Below are positions 19,659 to 31,100 of a stretch of 64,000 nucleotides of DNA, piece after piece (the stretch's first letter is position 1; every line of letters starts with the position of its first letter). The notes under the pieces are model-generated. The model ran no database searches and was not told the origin of the DNA. It was given only the letters and a program-made list of their open reading frames with translations. The position numbers and the translations under genes are program-made. Source of the DNA: Paludibacteraceae bacterium (GTDB lineage: Bacteria; Bacteroidota; Bacteroidia; Bacteroidales; Paludibacteraceae); the NCBI GenBank assembly GCA_905233415.1, contig CAJOEX010000001.1:1-64000 (forward strand), in the 5' to 3' direction.

Positions 19659-21185
19659 ATGCGGTGGACATTGTTTGCATTTGCCCTATTATGCGATATC
19701 TGCGCGGGTGTCATGCCAGTGCACGCGGTTATGACTGTGCAGGATACTGTTTATACCCAGCATTATGACACGACGTACTTCTCGCATATTGATACCGTCT
19801 TTACGCAACATACGGACTCGTTTTACCACACATGGACGGACAGTACGGCATATTATGAGAAGCAGAAGGCATATGACAACGCCAAACCGGAAATTGTTGC
19901 GCTCAAGAACAACTTGCTCTACGACGCTATTCTGACGCCAAACTTGGAGCTGGAGTTCCGTCTGCACAGCCATTCGTCAATGGAATTGGGCGTGGGCTTC
20001 AATCCATTCCCGCTGAAGGCGGAGAGCTACCCGAAATGGCGCCATATATCAGCGTGGATTGCTCCGCGTTACTGGTTCTGCAACACGTTCAACCGTGGCT
20101 TCCTGTCCGTCAATGTGGCCTATGCGCATTACAATGTGGCAGGCGGCGACTACCCGATTGGTTGGATGTACAAGCAAGTGAAAAAAGAACGCTATCAGGG
20201 TGATGCCATTATGTTCGGTGTGAGCGGCGGTTGGCATTTTGCTATCGCTCCGCATTTCGGTGTCGAGCTGGAATGGGGTGTGGATGCCGGTCATACATGG
20301 TTTGACACGTTTGAGTGCAAGCATTGCGGCGAGCCTGTCAGCAAGAACGGAAGAGGCTGGTTTGCGCTGCCGAAGATTGGCATCAGTCTGGTTGTGCCTC
20401 TTGGCGGAGACAAGGTTTCGTTTGACAAGCGCTGCGACTGCGAGAAGATTGATATGGACCTGCCGGAAGTAACCGATACAACGCTGGTTGTAGTGCCGGA
20501 TACAATTATTCCTGCGCCAACCATTGACACAATTGTAACTGTTGTACGCGATACCGTTATTTCCGAGCGTGAAGTTGATGGTATAGACACGAACAGCGCA
20601 GCGATGAAGAAACTGCGTGCAGGTGTATTCCGTGACGCCGGCGAATATGTGCCTTACGATATCAACACGGCATTGAGCAGTGACCCGCGTAACGTCTTCC
20701 TGCACTTCGAAGTGAACGTAACAGCGCTTGACCGCAACTTCATTGAGAACGCCAAGACACTTGATAGTATCGCCTACCTGATTGGTGACGCCCTGGCGGA
20801 TTCGAACCTGCAGATTACGCATATCCAGATAGTCGGCTTTGCTTCCTTCGACGGACGTGTCGCTTACAATGAGAAACTGGCAGGCGGTCGTGCGCAAGCG
20901 ATGAAGCAGTTCTTCCAGGAGCGTTATCCGGAACTGCCGGACAGCATCTTCGCTGTTTGCAATGGTGGTGAGAGCTGGGCTGAGTTACGCTATCACTTGT
21001 CACAAGTGACCTTCGAAGGCAAGGATGAAGTGCTGGCAATCATTGACAACGAGCCTAATGCGGACAAGCGCGAGCAGCAAATCAAGAAGTTGCATAATGG
21101 CGCAACCTACCGCTACATGCGCGACAAACTAAGACGAATACTACGCAATCTCGGTTGTATAACCGTTTATTGTGAAGTTAAATAA
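19659..21185 (+). CDS. DUF3575-like outer-membrane protein with OmpA-like C-terminus (fimbrial locus); ATG at 19659 preferred over GTG at 19590
   Basis: Signal peptide; LKNNLLYDAILTPNLELEFRLHSHSSMELGVGFNPFP; C-terminal OmpA-like VGFASFDGRVAYNEKLAGGRAQAMKQFF. Confidence 0.75.
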   Translation: MRWTLFAFALLCDICAGVMPVHAVMTVQDTVYTQHYDTTYFSHIDTVFTQHTDSFYHTWTDSTAYYEKQKAYDNAKPEIVALKNNLLYDAILTPNLELEFRLHSHSSMELGVGFNPFPLKAESYPKWRHISAWIAPRYWFCNTFNRGFLSVNVAYAHYNVAGGDYPIGWMYKQVKKERYQGDAIMFGVSGGWHFAIAPHFGVELEWGVDAGHTWFDTFECKHCGEPVSKNGRGWFALPKIGISLVVPLGGDKVSFDKRCDCEKIDMDLPEVTDTTLVVVPDTIIPAPTIDTIVTVVRDTVISEREVDGIDTNSAAMKKLRAGVFRDAGEYVPYDINTALSSDPRNVFLHFEVNVTALDRNFIENAKTLDSIAYLIGDALADSNLQITHIQIVGFASFDGRVAYNEKLAGGRAQAMKQFFQERYPELPDSIFAVCNGGESWAELRYHLSQVTFEGKDEVLAIIDNEPNADKREQQIKKLHNGATYRYMRDKLRRILRNLGCITVYCEVK

Positions 21186-21216
21186 ACAAATTAACTCAAT
21201 TATTAACCAAATCAAA

Positions 21217-23001
21217 ATGTTTAACATTATGAGAAAAGTAACATTTATTGCTTGCGTAGCAGCATTGCTGGCAAGCGTTGCATTCACAGGATGCAAAAAC
21301 AATGAGCCCGAAGGGAAGTACAACGGAGAAGTCGTAAAGACAGAGTTTGCTATTGCCCTTCCGAACCAACTCGCCAACGGCCCACGCCGTATGCCGAGCG
21401 CTATCGTTCAAAATGCAGGTGCCAATGACTTCCAGGGTATGACTGGCATTATTTTGGTTCCGTATGCTACTCAAGACACTATCAGAACAGCTGATGTTCG
21501 TCTTGGTGACAACATTAACCTTTCAGGCGATGTGGCAAAAGCTGACGTCCTCAAACCGTCAAGCGCAAAGGTGTACTCCGATGTATCAATTCCTCTGTCC
21601 ACCGGTTCGTTCCTCTTCTACGCAAAATCAGCGGCTGACAACTCTTCTGCCAATTTGAAATTCAAAGCAGGTTCTCTTATTCCGACGAACTTGAATGACA
21701 ACTCCAAACAATTAGGTGATTTCGCCTTTGATCTGGAGCCTATCGTTTCAAATACGGCTGCGTTAACAAATAGCACTTCCCATGGTGGTTTGCTATTGGC
21801 TTATTTGAGCAGTATAGCTAATGCTTCAGATGGCACAAAAGCATGGTACCAAATCACGGATGCCGATAATGCTGCTATGAAAGCCATGTTCGACACCTAT
21901 ACATTAGTAAATGACCAGCCTTCAATGCATGGTCTCTCTTCATTTGAAGTTGAGCGTGTTCTGACAGACCTTAACAAATCGCTTAAACCACTTAATCAGA
22001 ACGCTCTTGCACTGGCTATTAGGGATTCTATCAACAATTCTAATTATGCAACCGTTACTAACGACACTGTACATCTTATTGCAGCTCTTGCCGACTTCCC
22101 GCATGAGCACCGCCTTCCGGAAGGTTCCATTGACATTGCATGGAACGGGACAACTCATAAATTTACCGTAGGGTCATATGCTGGTATGGCAACTCCTGAG
22201 AAATACACCTATCCGGCACAATTATGGTACTATGTAAATTCCACCATCAAGACTTCGAACTCATCGAAGAAATCCATGTATGACAACACAAATGACTGGG
22301 ACGCAGTTCTTGGTGCTCACACAGATGCAGTTTCTGTAAACTCACGTACACGTGCCGTTGCCATTGAGCATCCTGTACAATATGCTGTAGCACGTTTGGA
22401 CGTACAAGTTCGCGTGAAAGACATTGCAGCCGGTTTGGAGGACAACAGCGAATCCGTAGTGGGAGCTGACCTCAAAGAGAATGTTGACTGCTCAGCTGGT
22501 TTCCCTGTTTCTGCTATCCTCGTAGGTGGTCAGCAACGCGTTGGTTGGGACTTCACCGTTAAAGATTTTAGCAGCGCTACCAATCCTGAAATGACCATCT
22601 ATGATGACTCTTTGAATGTGGAAGGAATGATTGCTCCACAAAGTGCCACTGCTTATTCTGATGTCAACCACACACTTGTTCTTGAAAATGGAACGAATGA
22701 CGTAATGATAGCTGTTGAGTTGACGAACACTACCGGCGTTGATTTCTATGGTGCAGGTGGTCAACTGATTCCGAAGAACGGCAAGTTCTACGTAGTAGCT
22801 AAATTGGACGCTGCTGCTGCAACAGAGACCGATGGTCACGTATTCAAACAAGACTACACAACAACAGCCAAGCTGACGTTGAAAGACCTCAAGAGCGCTT
22901 ACAACACTATTCCTGACCTGCGTACTCCGCAATTGGAACTTGGTTTCTCGGTGGACCTGACATGGCAAAGCGGTCATACTTATGAAATTAATTTCGAATA
23001 A
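21217..23001 (+). CDS. Fimbrillin-family lipoprotein (Mfa1/FimA-like major subunit)
   Basis: Lipobox LLASVAFTGC; position before Mfa2-like gene. Confidence 0.75.
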   Translation: MFNIMRKVTFIACVAALLASVAFTGCKNNEPEGKYNGEVVKTEFAIALPNQLANGPRRMPSAIVQNAGANDFQGMTGIILVPYATQDTIRTADVRLGDNINLSGDVAKADVLKPSSAKVYSDVSIPLSTGSFLFYAKSAADNSSANLKFKAGSLIPTNLNDNSKQLGDFAFDLEPIVSNTAALTNSTSHGGLLLAYLSSIANASDGTKAWYQITDADNAAMKAMFDTYTLVNDQPSMHGLSSFEVERVLTDLNKSLKPLNQNALALAIRDSINNSNYATVTNDTVHLIAALADFPHEHRLPEGSIDIAWNGTTHKFTVGSYAGMATPEKYTYPAQLWYYVNSTIKTSNSSKKSMYDNTNDWDAVLGAHTDAVSVNSRTRAVAIEHPVQYAVARLDVQVRVKDIAAGLEDNSESVVGADLKENVDCSAGFPVSAILVGGQQRVGWDFTVKDFSSATNPEMTIYDDSLNVEGMIAPQSATAYSDVNHTLVLENGTNDVMIAVELTNTTGVDFYGAGGQLIPKNGKFYVVAKLDAAAATETDGHVFKQDYTTTAKLTLKDLKSAYNTIPDLRTPQLELGFSVDLTWQSGHTYEINFE

Positions 23002-23005
23002 TTAA

Positions 23006-24019
23006 TTGAAACGTTGGTTGGTCATATTGTCCGTTGCGCTGATTACAAACGCCTGCTGCATCATTGATGATGACATCAGTGGTTGTAAATCAGACTTCGT
23101 AATGAATTATCAGTTGCAGCTGCACACCGAAATGAGTGTGCAGTTGCAGACTGAACTTGATACGGAAGTCGAGCTGCCTGTCCGTAATGCCTTGCAGAAA
23201 TGGCTTGACCCTATCTTTAGCGACACCGCCAAGGATGTGGACTTGCGTTTCTTCTCGGAAGAATTGGACGAGTTGAGACACCAAATCAAAGAAGAAATCA
23301 ACGACAATCGGACCAGCTACACCATTTATCTTCCTAAAGAGAACTATATGCACTTGGCGGTTGCTAATATAGTCAGCAACCCCCAAGTGCGTCTCTTGGG
23401 GGGAGAACATGCGGCAACGATGGAGCTCTATCTCCAGCAGCAACAGGAGATTAACTCACTCAATACGGGTATTTTCACCGCCCGCTTGCCGATGCATGTA
23501 AACGACAGCACAACAGAATTTGATGTGCATCTCTATATGATCACAGCAGCGGTGGCATTGGTGGTGGACCCGGGCGATTGCTCCGACCTCGTTTCGCTGA
23601 CCGGCAGTATGATGGGCTCAGCGGATGGTTTTTCGATTCGCGACAGTATATTCACCTACTCCATACCGCCACGCATCAACATGGAGGACATTATAAATAT
23701 TAATCCCCCAAGCGCGAGCGCGGGCGCACGAACCTTAATGAGCAGAGCAGAATTCCCGGAGCGCCTTTGTATGGGTGTTGTGAGTCTGCCTACAGAGGAA
23801 AACCAGACATGGTCCGTGACGATGCATGCCACGCTAACAAACAACCGGCACACCAAAACTGTTTTGACAGTGAAAGAACCGCTGAAAGCCGGCACTTTGC
23901 GTATTCTCAAGTGCCATATAGCAAGTAACGGCGGTTTAGAACCTTCCGGCACCGCTGACGTAGGTGCCAGTGTGGAATTAGACTGGAAAGAAGGCACAGA
24001 GATTGAAATTGAAATCTAA
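23006..24019 (+). CDS. FimB/Mfa2-family fimbrial anchor subunit
   Basis: MKRWLVILSVALITNACCIIDDDISGCKSDFVMNYQLQL, the Mfa2/FimB N-terminal pattern. Confidence 0.8.
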   Translation: MKRWLVILSVALITNACCIIDDDISGCKSDFVMNYQLQLHTEMSVQLQTELDTEVELPVRNALQKWLDPIFSDTAKDVDLRFFSEELDELRHQIKEEINDNRTSYTIYLPKENYMHLAVANIVSNPQVRLLGGEHAATMELYLQQQQEINSLNTGIFTARLPMHVNDSTTEFDVHLYMITAAVALVVDPGDCSDLVSLTGSMMGSADGFSIRDSIFTYSIPPRINMEDIININPPSASAGARTLMSRAEFPERLCMGVVSLPTEENQTWSVTMHATLTNNRHTKTVLTVKEPLKAGTLRILKCHIASNGGLEPSGTADVGASVELDWKEGTEIEIEI

Positions 24020-25098
24020 TGACAACAATGTTCAGGAACATATTGGTACTGGGAACTTGTCTGTTTCTAATCGGCTGCAAAGGATTGAACGATCCGTCAC
24101 AGACGGTTACTCTGCCTATTTCCATTTGTCTTCCTTCCGGCGAGACACAGGCTCCCCGCCATGCTCCGGTCCGCCGTTCATTGGGAGACCCTGGAACAAC
24201 AGAGCGTTTCATAATGCCTAATTACCTTTACTTTATCATTCTCAAACAAAACGGAACGAATTGGGAGGTTTGGGATACAATTACACGCCACGTTACAGAC
24301 AACGACTGGCAACCGAGACGCTATAGCGGCTCACTACATACGACTGGTGACAGTATTTATCAATATACAGGTACGTTCCCATTAATGACTAACAACCAAC
24401 AATTCAACGGACGTGTATATGCCGTGGCATCGGCCGTTGAGTTGACCTTTAGTCAGGACATCGGCACTATAGTAAACCTTGACCAACTATTGAATTTGAC
24501 CTTTGACGCATCTTCGGTTACCATACAAAGTAACCTGCAACATATATACTCAACCCCCTATAATTATGAGGTTGATGACGAATATTACGGTTCCTTCAGC
24601 ACCATTACAGTGCAATCACCTCGCATTAACTTAATGCTGTACCACATTGCTGCAAAGGTGGATTTGAAGTGGAACGTAGCGGAAGATAAGCGCATCAATG
24701 CCGCAGACCCGTCGCAGGCGGTTCGGTTGACCTATATGGAAGCCCGACGTTTGTTCAACGGCAATGCCTACTGCTTCAAGCCGATGCGAAATACACTGCC
24801 GGCATTACCGACAATGGGGTATTCGATTACTGACATTATTACTGCCGGCGACGAAGGACTTTGGTGGGAAGGACGAACATACTTCTACACCATCCCTTAT
24901 ACAATAGAGGGAAGCCCGACGTATTTTCCCTTGCAAATGCTGCTATGCACGAACGATGCAGCAAAGGCGGACGCATACAAGCTGACCCTTTATCAGCCGT
25001 TTGACACAACAGAAGTGTTTGTGCCGTGGTTGCGTGGAAACTTTGTGTTTAATAACCCCTTGCCGACTGATTCGGTGGCAAGAACAGTGAACAATTGA
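24019..25098 (+). CDS. Fimbrial minor-subunit-like lipoprotein
   Basis: Lipobox FLIGC; stop/start overlap with preceding gene. Confidence 0.6.
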   Translation: MTTMFRNILVLGTCLFLIGCKGLNDPSQTVTLPISICLPSGETQAPRHAPVRRSLGDPGTTERFIMPNYLYFIILKQNGTNWEVWDTITRHVTDNDWQPRRYSGSLHTTGDSIYQYTGTFPLMTNNQQFNGRVYAVASAVELTFSQDIGTIVNLDQLLNLTFDASSVTIQSNLQHIYSTPYNYEVDDEYYGSFSTITVQSPRINLMLYHIAAKVDLKWNVAEDKRINAADPSQAVRLTYMEARRLFNGNAYCFKPMRNTLPALPTMGYSITDIITAGDEGLWWEGRTYFYTIPYTIEGSPTYFPLQMLLCTNDAAKADAYKLTLYQPFDTTEVFVPWLRGNFVFNNPLPTDSVARTVNN

Positions 25099-25101
25099 TA
25101 A

Positions 25102-28100
25102 TTGATATTTAGGAAAGCGGACATATTGAGGAAAGTGGTGCTGACGTTGCTGATAATGCAATGTCATTTGTTCGTTTTTCATAATCAATTGGCAGCACAG
25201 ACAGATACGATTCGCTATGTCCGTACAACCGGTGCATATAATAACGACGGTAAGTCCTGGGCAACCGCAAAAGACAAAGTGCAGGACGCTATCAACGACC
25301 TGCATGACTACCTTGAGGCGAACAACCTCACTTCCGGCTCCGTCTATATTGCAGCCGGTACATATGTTCCTACGGAATCCACGGAGGCGGTCGGCGGTTC
25401 CATGCTGAACACCTCTTTTAAGATATATGCCGGCATTCACGTCTATGGCGGCTTTGACCCCGTCAATCCGGAGTCGCGGCCGGGCTTGCGCGTCATGATA
25501 AACGACAAAATATGTGACGACAACTGGTCCCGAAGCGAAACCGGAACAACCTCTGCTACTGAAGTCGCTGCACAATGGGACTTGAAGCACAAGACCATCC
25601 TTACCGGTAACCACGCAACCACTCCGCCGACATTCACCTTTGACCCTGTCCGCGGACGCTATAACACCACCTTCCCTGCCAGTTCCTTCCACGTGGTCTG
25701 GTTTGCTACGAACGGTGTATTTGAAACAAACAACGACAGTATAGCCGGGCACTATCGCCCGTTGGAATATCCCGCCTCACTGAACGGATGCGTCATTTCG
25801 TCCGGTAACGCTTCCTCCCGTAACACGACCTTCCGTGAGCACACGGGCTACGGTGGCGGTGTCTATATGGTGGGCAACTCCGAACTGCGCAACTGTATCG
25901 TCGAACGTTGTAACGCCACTTTGGGCGGTGGTGGTGTTTATATGGACGGCGGCGGCGTGGTCGAGTTCTGCAACGTACATACGTGCCAGTCTATCGGTGT
26001 CGGCGTCGTACAAGGGTACGGTGGCGGTATATATATGGAGTATGACGGTCAGATCGGACACAGCCATATCACTTCCTGCGCAGCACGTATCGGTGGCGGT
26101 TTTGCTATATCACACGTCTCGGGTGAATATCCCGTACAGCTGCGTATTGACGCGCATATCATGGACTGCGACACGGCACGTGTCAGTTATTACTCACCCT
26201 TTGCGGTAGCCTGCGTAATCAACAACAATACGGCGATGGCGGAGGGTGGAGGTATCTACCTCGCCGAAGGTGGTACGATTAACCACTGTACCGTTACTGC
26301 CAATAACTGTATCGGTCCCGACGTCACCTATTATGGTCGCCGTCACGGTCGTACAGGCGGTATTTATATCCGTAACTGCGGTATGATCTTCAACTCCGTG
26401 TTCTGGGGAAACAAATGCGCGACAAACAACGATATCCAGTTTGCTTCCGTACGCCAGTCCCAAAATGAAGACCATGAGATTTTCGTCTATCACTCGGCGT
26501 TCATGAACCACGATATATCAGACTGGACCGGCGTGTCGAAGGAAATGGTGTTCTCCCTCGACAAGCAGAATATGCCCGTTGCAGGGTCCTCCAGTAACTT
26601 CCCCTGCTTCTTCCAACCTACGGTGGTACCATTGGACTGGGACTCTGTCGATGCATCTGAAGGCTTGTACGGTGCAGGTGTGTTTGCAACTTTGCGTCCG
26701 GTAGATATTCCCGGACCGCGTATCTGGCACTTGACCTCTTATTCTGCCCTTGACCAGAAAGGTGTGCAGGTCACAGACGCTGTGCAGGACGCCTCGGAAT
26801 GGATTCGTCATGCACACACTGATTACGGTATTGTTACCAACCCGTTCGAGCCTGTTTCGACACTCGGTGCTTTGGTGCGCAAACCGGACCCCATTTCATA
26901 CGCCCTTGTGCCACAGCAAGGAGCGGAAGGCAGAGCAGACGGGACCTCTATCCCGACCATCTTTATTGACCCGGCGAGACCGGGCGTATATGATGGCGAG
27001 GGGCATTTCGTGGAGCAGGATAAAGAAGGTACTTCTTGGACAACTCCGCTTAAGGATATGGGTGAGGCGATTATGTTCTTCCGGCAGTATCTCGTGGATG
27101 ACGACGGCGGTAACCACCACTATATGATTCCTGCACTGGATGAGAACGGGCTTGCTACCGGTGAACTGACACGCTATGATTATGTGCAGCTTCTTGTCAA
27201 AGAAGGTAAAATCAATACTGCCGGTCCGGGTAACTACCTCGACATGAATATCCGTTCGGCGGCAATTCGTGTGGACAGTCACATGCGTCTCTATGGCGGT
27301 TATCCGAAAACGTTGACAGGAACGGACACTTCCGAACGTAACCCGCGCGACTATGTAACGACCATTACGGCAAACATCACCGGTATAGGCGGTGTCAAAG
27401 GTTATGAAAACAACGCCGCACACGTTATTGCCATGGTCAATGTGGAGCACTCGATTATAGATGGTTTCACGCTGGCGGATGCCAATACACACAACGTCTA
27501 TCTCAGTAACTCCGCCCACGCAGGTGGCGGTGTGCTGATGAACAACGGTTCGACAGCGCAGGAAAAACGTATCCACATGACCGGTAACCAACTCCGTAAC
27601 AGTGTCATTACCAACTGTTCTTCGCCAAAGGGTGCTGCCGTTTATGTGAACGGTGAGTTCCTGAATGCCGACGGCGATGTATGCTATGCCGAACTGAAGA
27701 TGATCAACTGCGTCGTGCGTAATAATACGGCGGACTATGAAGGCGAAGGCGGAACCATTGACGACCACGGTATCATCACCGCCAACGGACGTGCGTATAT
27801 CGAGATTGAGCACTGCGATATCGTCAATAACGTCGGCTATCCTTTCACGGCGGACGACAAGCAGACCGATGACGACACCCAACTCATTACCTGTGTCAAT
27901 CCGGATCACTACGGACACATCCTGCACGGCTTTATACGTGTGAACAACTCCATCATCTTCTGTAACGGTGACCGTCCGCTTGATAACCGCGGAGACCTTG
28001 GCACCACCGCCAATGTAATGTCCGTCTTCCCGGACGGGCAGGATTATGTATTCGGCGAACATAATATGTTCGATGCCGACTTGAGACTACAAAGACTGGA

Positions 28101-31100
28101 CCCGTTGCAGCCGCACGGATTCTTTAATCCCGCTTTCGCCTATACGGTACCTACCGGCTTTTTGCCTGCAGGCAGTTCGTACGGTACTTCGCTTAATGCA
28201 CCCTTGCCCTCGGACAAAAACAACAAGGCGATATTCACCCGCTTGAATAGTGCGGAACCGACCTATCCGACTTTTGTCAACCCCTCGCGTAATGTCGGTC
28301 ACTCGCCCTCCGGCGATAAACCGTTGTATGGCGGTACGGTGTCCTATGCGCCGACCACAACCAACCCCTGCGTCAATGCCGCCTATGTTCTTGCCTACGA
28401 TGAGAACGACTATTACGACCGTACGGATAATACCTTGCGTACCCGTGGCGGTGCACCCGATGTAGGTGCTGTCGAAAATACCGACCTTCCTATTGACGGT
28501 ACGGTTATTTATGTTACCCCCGATGGCGCCGGTAAACGCGACGGCTCCTCATGGGACAATGCCATCGCAGGTAATACGGTATATCGCCTTAATTCTGTAG
28601 CCGGTCCGGCATTGGCTGACGGCGACCAGATAGATTCTGAACCAACTTGCGACCGCGTGCTGGACAGCGAAGGCAACCCCGTGCTGACAACCAATCCCAA
28701 GTATAACGGAGGTTGGGGCAGAGTGTGGATGACCGCTAAAACCGAAAGCGTTACCACTACCCTGACAACCACGGCACAGGTTACCGAAACCGATATATAC
28801 ACGGGCGGAGGTCCGAATGACCGTACGGAAACGTTACCCGCGTATGAAGAAACAAACTCTGTTGTAACGCCTGTCAGCAGCGGTACGGCAGCAGGCTTTA
28901 CACCGGGCTATAACTACGATACACGTTACCCGTATGGCGAAATTTCCGGTGCGTCACGTACGTTCTGGAGAACGAATCCGCATACTTATACAGGCAGTTC
29001 CGGTTCTAATGATCAACCGGATGCATTTATTGCGGCTTGTAATGCCAATGGTTGGATTAAGAACACCCGCGCAGAGCGCTATGTCAGTGGCTTGCAGTAC
29101 GCGGTAGAGCAGGCTTCTGCTGTCAACAAAATGCACCACAAAGATTCGGTACAAGTATGGGTAGGTGCCGGTGAATACACGGATTATAAAGGCTTCATCA
29201 TGCGGGACAGCGTAACGGTTCTTGGTGGTTTCCCAAGTGGCAAATATAGCGCGCCAGGTATGTCCGAACGTCAAGCATTAATGTCGGATTCGATACGTAT
29301 TCCCAAGGCAAAAGAGGCACAGAATTTTGAAGCAAAAGATTATGAAACGCTTCTGCAAATATCGGACGTTAATCCCAAACAGACTAATGCCAATCTCTTT
29401 AATCAAGATGCTGTAAAATACTGGGATGATGACTATTCTGTAGATATTGTGAGTGATACGGAAACAACCGAAACGGCAACCATCGCACGTACCAACACCT
29501 ATACATGGTCAGTCGCTACGGGAGATAATGTAGCCGCAACATATATGCGGTATTCGACGATGATGAACGGTAATACGTTTATTTTTACCAAAGACCAGCG
29601 CGTGCGGCGAGATAGCGTTGGAAGATCGTTGGAAAATGATCCAGGTACCATTAGAAACTTTACTGCTGATGATGGGATATTTAGAGGAATACGATGGCGT
29701 GCTGGTCAGAAGGTAGTCTATGCCACTTTCCCAAAAAATGTGGATTGGCAAGATGCGAATGGTAATAAAAGTTGGGAAATTGTTTATGAAGATAGGACTA
29801 ACAATATTAACTATAATGTATGGGGATTTACTTCCAGTAGAGATGTACTCAATGCATCAGGAACGAAAATAGATACTGACCCGCGTGGTATGGCATTAGA
29901 AGGTGTCATGAATACCTTGAGCGCAGGGCAGACTATGAAAAATGTGCCAGACGGTCCGTACAAACTCCAAATAGATTTAGGTGCTTATTATACAAAGTAT
30001 GTAAATGATTCAGTGACTGGTATCACCTTCTATATACTTGCTTCCAATGGTGATACATTGGCAGAGCAGCCGGTATATTGTAAGAGCGACAAGTTGAGAA
30101 GGTATGAATTCTCGTTTACACAACCCACTGCCGGCGATTTAACGATACGATTAATGTCTTCCCCGGGTACGCATGCAACAGACCCTGCCACAGGTAATTT
30201 TAGCACAAATAGCAATAACTGGCGTAAGGTATGTTTGTCCAATGTACAGCTACTTCCAATCGTGGGTCAAGATTATGTTTTGTCTAATACCGTTGATTCC
30301 AAAACAGTGATTGATACTTCTGAACCGCAAAAAACCACATCTGCTACATATACGGTTCAGACTCATCGTACTACCCTCCGTAAACGCGTGCTCACAATGC
30401 CGGATGTTTGCGTACCTACCTATGGCGGCGGCGGTATAGGCGATCCGGTAAGCATGGCAGGTACGTTCTCTGTGGATGCACTGCCGCATACAGATCGCGT
30501 AAAAGGGGATACCAAGGATTTGCGAACAGCTGCTACAAGGGCTAAAGAAGAAGACCCGGCTTATGTAGAGTATAATAGTGTCAATTGGGATGGCTTTACA
30601 ATTCGTTATGGATTCTTATATAACGAGGCAATGGCGCATGGCGGTGGTGCTGGTGTGGCTATGTACGAGGGGGCGCACCTGCGCAACTGTATTATCGTCG
30701 ACAACGTGTCTGCCTGCTCGCGTATAAAAGGAGGCGGTATCTTCTGTGACGGTGCCACATCTACCATTGAGGGCTGCTTCGTACTGAATAATATATCCAT
30801 AGGCGGTTCCGTGGTTTCACAAAACCAAGTATTTGCAGGCGGTATGTTTATGTACGAAGGTACGTGCTTCAACTCGCTCTTTGCCAATAACTACTCCTAC
30901 GGCTCTGCTGGTGGCTTGGGCTTCTGCGTAGGACGGTTCTTCAACAATACGGTGGCATATAATACTGCTACATTGGTGGAAAGCGGTAAAATTAGTGGTG
31001 GAGCCATATCTTTGGCTACAGCTTCCAACCCGAACTTGTTTGTCGCAAATACTATTATCTATGGTAATAACGGTATCGCCATCCGTGACCGTGCTACGGC

